From assembly GCF_017744045.1 (NCBI RefSeq), contig NZ_JAGHRD010000005.1: DNA of 64,000 nt, one strand, 5' to 3'. This stretch comes from Pelagimonas sp017744045 (lineage in GTDB: Bacteria; Pseudomonadota; Alphaproteobacteria; Rhodobacterales; Rhodobacteraceae). Below the pieces are notes generated by a model. That model was given only the letters and a program-made list of their open reading frames with translations. It ran no database searches and was not told where the DNA came from. Shown in pieces: positions 58,206 to 64,000 of the stretch (positions are counted from its first letter, which is position 1; each line of letters starts with the position of its first letter). A program made the position numbers and the translations under genes.

Positions 58206-58772
58206 ATGCGACGATACCTTTTGGGAACTTTGGCGATACTGCTGCTCGCTTTACTTGGGTTACAGTCCTGTGAGGCAATCAAACCTGGACGGGTTTTTGC
58301 ACCAGAACATTTTGGCATGACTTGCCCCGAAGCAGGCCTATGCCTCGAAGATCCGGGGCGTTTGCCCGAAGCCAAAGCGCTGCGCTTACAGGCATTACGC
58401 TTTGTGCAGTCGGAAATCGGACCGCTTAAGAAAGCCCCGCGTGTGCTGTTTTGTTCGACCGAGGCCTGTTCGCAAAATTTCGGCATGGCGGGGACCAAGG
58501 CCTACGCTGTTGGCACCCACGGCATTCTGATCCACCCGGACGGCTGGCAGGAATATATCCTGCGTCATGAGATGATCCATCATTGGCAGAGCGAAACTTT
58601 TGGTACCGCACACGTCGCGCATAGATTACCGAAATGGTATGTCGAAGGCATGGCCTATGAGTTGAGCGGCGACCCGAGACAGCCCCTGCCCCGCGCCGAT
58701 ATCGAACAATACCGTATGCAGTTTCGCGCCTGGCTGGCGGCAGGCAACGATTGGCGGGTTCCTCCGACTTAA
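58206..58772 (+). CDS. putative membrane-anchored zinc metallopeptidase
   Basis: The protein has 188 residues. An N-terminal hydrophobic segment ends LLGLQSC (Cys22), a possible lipobox. The rest is a periplasmic-type domain with cysteines (TCPEAGLC, LFCSTEACS) and the zinc-binding motif HEMIH at 121-125, with a downstream glutamate in WYVEGMAYELS that fits the gluzincin third ligand. Family and substrate are not identified. Its TAA stop lies in the first bases of a TTAAAGCG repeat. Confidence 0.65.
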   Translation: MRRYLLGTLAILLLALLGLQSCEAIKPGRVFAPEHFGMTCPEAGLCLEDPGRLPEAKALRLQALRFVQSEIGPLKKAPRVLFCSTEACSQNFGMAGTKAYAVGTHGILIHPDGWQEYILRHEMIHHWQSETFGTAHVAHRLPKWYVEGMAYELSGDPRQPLPRADIEQYRMQFRAWLAAGNDWRVPPT

Positions 58773-58874
58773 AGCGTTTCGGCTTTAACCTGAATCCTCA
58801 TGAGACACGAATGTCCCGTGAGTGCCGCAGGCATGGCAGGATATTCGTGTCTCAACTTTAAACCGAAACGCTCT
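58769..58874. repeat. 106-bp palindromic element, second TTAAAGCG copy
   Basis: Outer arms AAAGCGTTTCGG and CCGAAACGCT; inner arms TGAGACACGAAT (58801-58812) and ATTCGTGTCTCA (58843-58854). Its ends match the element at 46411-46514 while the middle differs, as in mosaic intergenic elements. Confidence 0.7.
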
Positions 58875-58892
58875 AGCCGAACATATGAGTTC

Positions 58893-58936
58893 TTGACAGA
58901 TATGTAAGTCACAACTTACCGTAAGTCATGACTTAC
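58893..58936 (+). promoter_or_regulatory. promoter with tandem ArsR-type operators
   Basis: TTGACA at 58893-58898 is followed by two 16-bp palindromes, GTAAGTCACAACTTAC (58904-58919) and GTAAGTCATGACTTAC (58921-58936), one base apart. They cover the -10 region and reach to the ribosome-binding site of the ArsR gene, so autorepression is likely. Confidence 0.75.
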
Positions 58937-58948
58937 GGAGATTCGCCG

Positions 58949-59254
58949 ATGCAACGTTCCCTCTCCGCGCTGAGTGATCCTACACGGCGCGCGGTGTTTG
59001 AAGCCGTGGCCGCACAGCCGCGGAGTGTGACTGAGCTGGCCAAGACCCAGCCCATCAGCCGCCCGGCGGTCAGCCAACATCTCAAGGTGTTGAGCGAGGC
59101 CAATCTGGTGCGCGCCGAAGCCCAGGGCACGCGGCGGATCTATCACCTCGACACCGCAGGGCTCGCCGCCTTGCGCGACTATCTCGATAAATTCTGGACG
59201 GATGCTTTGAGGGCTTATGCCGCCGAAGTCCGCCGTCGCACCAAACCTAATTGA
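58949..59254 (+). CDS. ArsR-family transcriptional regulator (SRPBCC-linked)
   Basis: A 101-residue winged-helix repressor: MQRSLSALSDPTRRAVFEAVA, recognition helix in ISRPAVSQHLKVLSEANLV and wing AQGTRRIYHLD. It lacks the cysteine motif of metal sensors, as usual for members paired with SRPBCC genes. The start at 58949, behind GGAG, is preferred because an earlier ATG at 58928 lies inside the operator palindrome. The next gene begins ten bases after the stop. Confidence 0.92.
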   Translation: MQRSLSALSDPTRRAVFEAVAAQPRSVTELAKTQPISRPAVSQHLKVLSEANLVRAEAQGTRRIYHLDTAGLAALRDYLDKFWTDALRAYAAEVRRRTKPN

Positions 59255-59264
59255 AGGACTTTCC

Positions 59265-59720
59265 ATGTTAGAGCCAATCGTCAAAACCATCACCGTTCCC
59301 TGCGCGCAGGACAAAGCCTTTGAGATCTTTGTTGATATGCCCAGCTGGTGGCCGCTGGAAAAACGTTCCATGTCGCTGATGCGGGCCGGTGGCCCGGCCA
59401 AAAGCCTGACGGTTGATGCGCGCGAAGGTGGCAAGATTGTCGAAACTGCCCTGGATGACGCGGAATGGCATTGGGGAACCTTTGTGCAATTTGACCCGCA
59501 TGCCTTCTTGCAGATGACCTTTCATATGGGCCTGCCCGAGGACAAGACCGGCCTGGTGGATGTGCGCTTTACCCCGATCTCGGCGACAGAGACCCAGGTC
59601 GAGCTGACCCATCACAACTGGGAAGGCTACGAGGATATGGCCGAGATGATGTATCAGGGCTATGGCGGCAGCTGGGATCTGCTGTTTGTCGAGCATTTTG
59701 GCACGGCCTGCGGTGGGTAA
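59265..59720 (+). CDS. SRPBCC/AHSA1-like domain protein
   Basis: A 151-residue helix-grip protein of the START/AHSA1 type: TITVPCAQDKAFEIFVDMPSWWP, then KIVETALDDAEWHWGTFVQFDP and a C-terminal helix with GSWDLLFVEHF. These proteins bind hydrophobic ligands in a deep pocket; the ligand is unknown. It is the partner of the upstream ArsR regulator in one operon, a very common pairing. Confidence 0.88.
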   Translation: MLEPIVKTITVPCAQDKAFEIFVDMPSWWPLEKRSMSLMRAGGPAKSLTVDAREGGKIVETALDDAEWHWGTFVQFDPHAFLQMTFHMGLPEDKTGLVDVRFTPISATETQVELTHHNWEGYEDMAEMMYQGYGGSWDLLFVEHFGTACGG

Positions 59721-59803
59721 GCCACTTGGAGACAAGGGGCAGGCCTTTTGGGGCGCGGCACCTTGTCACTTAACATCCATGCGGAATGCATTAATTTTGC
59801 GCC

Positions 59804-60307
59804 ATGCCCTATGCGTGGATTGATCCAACCCCAGACAATAATAGCACCGAGCTGCACCTGTGGCCCTTTAACGCCCTGAAACCCGAAGGGTTCGCGGCGA
59901 TGGTGCTGGGCTTTTTCACCTTTGCCTCGCTGCCCCTTATTGCGGTGTTGGGGACCAAACTGTTCTGGGGGCTGTTGCCCTTCATGCTGGCCGCCACCGC
60001 CGCTCTTTATTATGCGTTGCGCCGCAATGGGCGCGATCGCCAAATTCTGGAAGTCCTGACACTGACCCCGGAAAAGACCCGGCTGATCCACAAACCGGCT
60101 CGCGCCGAGGAACAAAGCTGGGAGGCGCAGACCTATTGGGTCAAGGTGGCACTGCATCCCTCTGGTGGGCCGGTGCCAAATTATGTAACCCTGTCGGGCA
60201 GCGGTCGCGAGGTTGAGCTTGGCGCGTTTCTGAGCGAAGAGGAACGCAAATCGCTTTACGCCGAAGTAAGCGACAGATTGCGCCAGATGGCGCATGGCAA
60301 CGAATAG
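59804..60307 (+). CDS. DUF2244 membrane protein
   Basis: The protein has 167 residues: a short polar N-terminus (MPYAWIDPTPDNNSTELHLWPFNAL), two membrane helices (about residues 32-70), then a cytoplasmic beta domain with WEAQTYWVKVALHPSGGPVPNYVTLSGSGREVELGAFLSEEER-type sequence characteristic of DUF2244. The function is unknown. In related bacteria it is often seen in the neighbourhood of cytochrome oxidase genes, which agrees with ctaD 1.7 kb upstream. Confidence 0.85.
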   Translation: MPYAWIDPTPDNNSTELHLWPFNALKPEGFAAMVLGFFTFASLPLIAVLGTKLFWGLLPFMLAATAALYYALRRNGRDRQILEVLTLTPEKTRLIHKPARAEEQSWEAQTYWVKVALHPSGGPVPNYVTLSGSGREVELGAFLSEEERKSLYAEVSDRLRQMAHGNE

Positions 60308-60315
60308 GGTGACGT

Positions 60316-61224
60316 ATGGCGCAAGCCCCGGCTACTTCGAAACCGCATCGTTTCGCGATGCGACTGGCCGCCCGTTTGGGGCTGACCAATCTGATTCTGC
60401 GTCTGCAACCGGTCGAAAGCGAGATTGCCGCGCTTGAGCTGCGGGCTGAGGCGGCGCATGTTTTGCCGCGCGCACGCAAGCAGGTGACCTTTTTGATCCC
60501 ACTGGTCGGGCCACATCATGTGGGCGATTGGGAGGGGGTTGTTGAGCGGTTGAACGCCACGCTGCAATGTCTATTGGCGCAGGATAATCCGAATTGGCAG
60601 GCGGTGATCTGTTGCCAAGAGCGCCCTGCCCTGCCCGATGATCCGCGCATTCACTATCTGCCCTTTGACGATCCCGAACCGGGCAATGACAAATGGCGCA
60701 AACTGGCAGCGCTGTGTGATGCCTTGCCCAAGGTGGCGCAACTGCCCGGCTATGTCATGAGCTTTGACGCGGATGATCTGCTGCGCCAGGGCGTCGTGGG
60801 CGAGATGCTGACCCGGCAGGCACCTGGCGGCTATCTGGTTGAGGCAGGCTATGTCATGGATGCCGCGACCGGGGTGATTGCGCTGGCAGACCGCCCGACC
60901 CTGTCCGAACCGCTGCGCAAACCGTTCTGGAAGCTGTGCGGGTCCTGTGCGGCTGTGGCCTATGACCCGGCCTTGCCCGGCAATGACGCGTTTTTGCGCG
61001 CGATGACAGCGCATGAGCACCGCATGTTCCCCTATCTGGCGGATTTGGCCGGGCATCGCCTGGCCCCGCTAGGCAAACCTGCGGTCCTATACGTGTTGAA
61101 CCATGGTGAGAATTTCGGCGCGCGGCGTGGTCGGGTCAGTTTCAAGACCCGTTTTGTCGAACGGTTCCAGATCGAGGACCCCGACGCGCTGGCGGAAATC
61201 GCCGAAGGATTTCCGCAGCCCTAG
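60316..61224 (+). CDS. glycosyltransferase-like protein (GT-A type)
   Basis: A 302-residue protein with a nucleotide-diphosphosugar transferase look: QVTFLIPLVGP opening strand (about residues 56-66), then NWQAVICCQERP, and the metal-binding DxDD in YVMSFDADDLL (about 147-157). There is no membrane segment. Donor and acceptor are unknown. It is eight bases after the DUF2244 gene, so probably co-transcribed. The TAG stop lies in a TAGGGCGTAGACCC sequence resembling the repeat ends at pepN and dddP. Confidence 0.72.
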   Translation: MAQAPATSKPHRFAMRLAARLGLTNLILRLQPVESEIAALELRAEAAHVLPRARKQVTFLIPLVGPHHVGDWEGVVERLNATLQCLLAQDNPNWQAVICCQERPALPDDPRIHYLPFDDPEPGNDKWRKLAALCDALPKVAQLPGYVMSFDADDLLRQGVVGEMLTRQAPGGYLVEAGYVMDAATGVIALADRPTLSEPLRKPFWKLCGSCAAVAYDPALPGNDAFLRAMTAHEHRMFPYLADLAGHRLAPLGKPAVLYVLNHGENFGARRGRVSFKTRFVERFQIEDPDALAEIAEGFPQP

Positions 61225-61237
61225 GGCGTAGACCCAG

Positions 61238-61702
61238 TTAAGAGGCCGAAAGGCGTTCCTTGACCTTGGGGCCGACGGCTCCAAAATCCATCTGACCAGT
61301 ATATTTGGCCTTGAGCGCGCCCATGACGCGGCCCATGTCGCGGATCGAGTCGGCCCCAACCTCATCCACGGCGGCGGCAACGGCCTCGTTGATCTCATCC
61401 TCAGACAAAGCCTTGGGCAGGAATTCCGCGATCACCTCGATCTCGGCCAGTTCACGCTCGGCCAGATCCAGACGCCCGCCCTCTTCATAGGTCTTGGCGC
61501 TTTCGCGGCGCTGTTTGGCCAATTTGTCAAGGATGGCAAGCACTTCTGCCTCGCCCACCCCATCATCATTGCCCTCGGCCCGCGCAGCAATATCGCGATC
61601 CTTGATCGCTGCATTGATCAGGCGGAGCGTGGAGAGGCGCATCGTCGCCTTGTCCTTCATCGCCTGTTTCACCGCAACCGTGAGACGTGCACGCAGTTCC
61701 AT
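61238..61702 (-). CDS. yqeY: YqeY/GatB-tail domain protein
   Basis: The protein has 154 residues: an N-terminal helical part (MELRARLTVAVKQAMKDKATMRLSTLRLINAAIKD) and a C-terminal domain (DMGRVMGALKAKYTGQMDFGAVGPKVKERL) like the tRNA-binding tail of GatB. Stand-alone YqeY proteins may act in tRNA-dependent amidation or tRNA handling; this is not proven. It is divergent from carA, an arrangement seen in many alphaproteobacteria. Confidence 0.93.
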   Translation of the reverse strand: MELRARLTVAVKQAMKDKATMRLSTLRLINAAIKDRDIAARAEGNDDGVGEAEVLAILDKLAKQRRESAKTYEEGGRLDLAERELAEIEVIAEFLPKALSEDEINEAVAAAVDEVGADSIRDMGRVMGALKAKYTGQMDFGAVGPKVKERLSAS

Positions 61703-61924
61703 GAGTTTTCCTATCCCCAGTTAACGGCCGATATTTTGGCCTGTTATCGCTCTTTCGTCGAACCCAAGAATGAAACCTACCCCAAGCCACCTCACATGGC
61801 AACAGCCGCAACCGACAATTCAAGCTATTGATTTGAAACGATATTTACTTTCAAAACTCCTCTTGACCCTGTGGCCCCTAGCCCGTAGTTTCCGCGCAAT
61901 TTGCCAAAAGCCCGGAGAGTCGAC

Positions 61925-63070
61925 ATGTCTGCTGCCCAGACCAAGCCAACCGCATGCCTTGCGCTTGCTGATGGAACTATTTTCATGGGACAGGGGTTTG
62001 GCGCGACCGGGCGAACCGTGGCCGAACTGTGCTTTAACACAGCGATGACCGGCTATCAGGAAATTATGACTGACCCCTCTTATGCCGGGCAGATCGTGAC
62101 CTTTACCTTCCCTCATATCGGCAATACGGGCGTCACCCCCGAGGATGACGAAACCGGTGATCCGGTGGCCGAGGGCATGGTGGTGAAATGGCAGCCAACC
62201 CAAAGCAGCAACTGGCGCGCGGCGCAGGAATTGTCGGATTGGCTGGCGGCCCGCGGCCGGATCGCCATTGGCGGCGTTGACACACGGCGCCTGACCCGGG
62301 CCATCCGTCAACAAGGTGCGCCTCATGTGGCGCTGGCCCATGATCCTGACGGGAATTTCGACATTGAGGCCCTGGTGGCCGAGGCGCGCGGGTTCAGCGG
62401 GCTCGAAGGTCTGGATCTGGCCAAGGATGTCACCTGCGCGCAAAGCTATCGCTGGGATGAGATGCGGTGGGCCTGGCCTGACGGCTACTCGCGCCAGACC
62501 GCGCCCAAGCACAAGGTTGTCGCCGTTGATTTCGGTGCCAAGCGCAACATCCTGCGTTGCCTGGCCTCGGCGGGTTGCGACGTGACCGTTCTGCCTGCAA
62601 CCGCGACCTATGACGAAGTCATGGCGCATAATCCCGATGGTGTGTTCTTGTCCAATGGTCCCGGCGACCCGGCTGCGACCGGCGAATATGCCGTGCCCAT
62701 GATCAAAAGCCTGCTCGACAAGACCGAGCTGCCGGTCTTTGGCATTTGTCTGGGTCACCAGATGCTGGCCCTCGCTCTGGGGGGAAAAACCGTTAAAATG
62801 AACCACGGTCACCACGGCGCGAACCACCCGGTCAAGGAACATGACACCGGCAAGGTCGAGATCACCTCGATGAACCACGGTTTTGCTGTGGATGCGCAAA
62901 GCCTGCCGCAAGGTGTTGTAGAAACACATGTTTCTCTGTTTGACGGCTCAAATTGCGGTATCAAGATCGAAGGCCGTCCGGTGTTCTCGGTACAACACCA
63001 TCCCGAGGCATCGCCCGGCCCTCAAGACAGTTTTTACCTTTTTGAGCGATTTGCAGCCTCAATGGCATGA
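61925..63070 (+). CDS. carA: carbamoyl-phosphate synthase small subunit
   Basis: CarA is the glutamine amidotransferase half of carbamoyl phosphate synthase, feeding ammonia to CarB for arginine and pyrimidine synthesis. The 381-residue protein from the ATG at 61925 has the N-terminal CPSase domain (LALADGTIFMGQGFGATG, TGYQEIMTDPSYAGQIV) and a class I GATase domain with nucleophile Cys275 in FGICLGHQM and the His/Glu pair in SVQHHPEASPGP. carB is not adjacent; the next gene is a glycosyltransferase. Confidence 0.97.
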   Translation: MSAAQTKPTACLALADGTIFMGQGFGATGRTVAELCFNTAMTGYQEIMTDPSYAGQIVTFTFPHIGNTGVTPEDDETGDPVAEGMVVKWQPTQSSNWRAAQELSDWLAARGRIAIGGVDTRRLTRAIRQQGAPHVALAHDPDGNFDIEALVAEARGFSGLEGLDLAKDVTCAQSYRWDEMRWAWPDGYSRQTAPKHKVVAVDFGAKRNILRCLASAGCDVTVLPATATYDEVMAHNPDGVFLSNGPGDPAATGEYAVPMIKSLLDKTELPVFGICLGHQMLALALGGKTVKMNHGHHGANHPVKEHDTGKVEITSMNHGFAVDAQSLPQGVVETHVSLFDGSNCGIKIEGRPVFSVQHHPEASPGPQDSFYLFERFAASMA

Positions 63071-63086
63071 CATTGAAAAGGTTAAA

Positions 63087-63101
63087 TTAACCGCTCGTTA
63101 A
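63087..63101. promoter_or_regulatory. CtrA-type binding site
   Basis: TTAACCGCTCGTTAA fits the full CtrA consensus TTAA-N7-TTAA, 45 bases before the start of the family 2 glycosyltransferase gene. CtrA in roseobacters controls motility, surface and cyclic-di-GMP genes. Confidence 0.6.
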
Positions 63102-63145
63102 GGCTTCACATGCCATTTTCCCTACGGTTTTCGGACGGTAGGGAC

Positions 63146-64000
63146 ATGAACACGCATCGGCTGACCAAGACAGACTTATTGGCGCAGCAGGCTGGCAGCA
63201 AACGCGGCCTGCCTGTCAGCCATATCCTGATGGAAAGCGGGCAGGTCTCCTCCCGTGTCATGCTCGGCGCTTTGGCCGAGGCTGAGCGTCTGAAAAAACC
63301 GCTGGACCATGTGATTGCCGCCGAGGCGATCGTGTCGCGGGAATCGGTGCTTGAGGCGCAGGCGCAGCATTTTGGGGCCTTGGCCCTTAGACGCGATGTG
63401 CACCCCCCTAGCGCCGAGTTGGCGACGCTTCTTTCAGCCAGTTTTTGTTTGGAGAAGGGCGTCTATCCCTGGATGCGACTGGGCGACACGCTGGTCCTGG
63501 CGACCTCGCGACCAGACAGCTTTTCTGAAACCCTGAACGAACTGCCACCGGGGCTGGGCCCGGTGATGATGGCCTTGACGCTCGAGGCAGATATTCATGC
63601 GGAGATTGCTGCGCAGCATGGCGCAGCCTTGGCAAGGCAGGCGGAAACCTGGGTGCCAGCCGAGGCCAGCTGTCGGGACCTCAGCCGCAGCACCGGGCAA
63701 ACGCGGCTGTTTTCCTTTATAGCGGCGGCGATTTGCTTGACCTTGCTGGCCTGGCAACCGGTGTTTTTCTTTGCCGGGGCGCTAGTCCTGGCGGTTATCT
63801 CTCTGAGCTTGTCTCAGGCACTTAAAGTCGCGGCGTTTTTTGCCCTGCCCAAACACCGCCCGGCGCCAGAGGCGAAACTGCCCAAGGACCCGCCTACCGT
63901 GTCGATTCTGGTGCCTCTGTTCAAGGAACAGGAGATTGCGCGCAGCTTGGTGACGCGCCTTTCGCGGCTGACCTATCCCAAATCGCTGCTCGACATCGTG
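63146..64000 (+). CDS. family 2 glycosyltransferase with N-terminal GspE/MshE-like domain, 5' part
   Basis: The first 285 residues are present and the window ends inside the gene. Residues 15-160 resemble the GspE/MshE N-terminal domain (SHILMESGQVSSRVMLGALAEAERLKK-type helices, then two beta-helix units). In MshE and related proteins such domains bind cyclic di-GMP. A membrane pair follows (about 187-232), then the start of a processive GT2 domain, PPTVSILVPLFKEQEIA. The layout suggests a polysaccharide synthase controlled by cyclic di-GMP; that part is inference. A CtrA-type box lies upstream. Confidence 0.82.
   Translation, partial: MNTHRLTKTDLLAQQAGSKRGLPVSHILMESGQVSSRVMLGALAEAERLKKPLDHVIAAEAIVSRESVLEAQAQHFGALALRRDVHPPSAELATLLSASFCLEKGVYPWMRLGDTLVLATSRPDSFSETLNELPPGLGPVMMALTLEADIHAEIAAQHGAALARQAETWVPAEASCRDLSRSTGQTRLFSFIAAAICLTLLAWQPVFFFAGALVLAVISLSLSQALKVAAFFALPKHRPAPEAKLPKDPPTVSILVPLFKEQEIARSLVTRLSRLTYPKSLLDIV

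Overview
The window looks like chromosomal DNA of a marine alphaproteobacterium of the Roseobacter group (Rhodobacteraceae). The reasons are GC-rich coding sequence, the linked yajC-secD-secF / ccmABCD-ccmG block, a Lrp-type regulator divergent from an amino-acid dehydrogenase, yqeY divergent from carA, an aa3-type ctaD with an FNR-type box, a CtrA-type box, and a close match to the DMSP lyase DddP. It is mostly core chromosome. I see no prophage, no CRISPR array, no intact insertion sequence and no rRNA. One tRNA (Leu, anticodon GAG) is present.

Layout. 1-7.4 kb: DUF3422 and DUF6314 proteins, purB, a Cys-motif peptide next to a TPR protein carrying the same motif, a FliG-type gene, an LpxL-like acyltransferase that overlaps a convergent DUF1223 gene, and a second tiny secreted peptide. 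7.4-14.5 kb (minus strand): yajC, secD, secF, a TauE/SafE permease, a Mth938-domain gene, then ccmA, ccmB, ccmC, ccmD and ccmG, with an FNR-type box just upstream of ccmA. 14.7-24.2 kb: flagellin, a pentapeptide-repeat membrane protein of mosaic composition, serS, a TetR/SDR divergent pair with two identical operators, then der, bamB and a YfgM-like gene. 24.5-30.2 kb: a two-gene RND efflux system whose adaptor has a very long heptad hairpin and whose permease carries two lower-GC insertions. 30.3-39.8 kb: pepN, a structured 268-bp inverted-repeat element, a TerB-like/SDR/membrane trio, an acyltransferase, an SLT lytic transglycosylase, an unknown 417-aa protein and gatB. 40-50 kb: a polytopic unknown, dddP, a DUF3179 protein, bolA, a J-domain protein, msrB, a GST and sdaA. 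50-64 kb: a Xre-cupin regulator, a DUF4442 protein, SDRs, a DUF1127 protein, lipB, tRNA-Leu, lrp with an amino-acid dehydrogenase, ctaD, a putative metallopeptidase, an ArsR/SRPBCC pair, a DUF2244 protein, a glycosyltransferase, yqeY, carA and the start of a family 2 glycosyltransferase with an N-terminal GspE/MshE-like domain.

How the genes work together. Several sets serve the cell envelope and respiration: Sec membrane-protein export, cytochrome c maturation plus the terminal oxidase (both with FNR-type boxes), BamB for outer-membrane assembly, and the RND pump. Others are translation housekeeping (serS, gatB, tRNA-Leu, der). DddP lets the cell cleave the algal osmolyte DMSP.

The least ordinary content lies between and at the edges of genes. 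There are several families of palindromic repeats, most sitting just after stop codons. Four genes take their stop codon from the end of a repeat element. One intrinsic terminator appears split by a repeat inserted in its loop. A densely hairpinned stretch downstream of dddP may be a structured RNA. Functional calls come from recognising family sequence features by eye; no database search was run.
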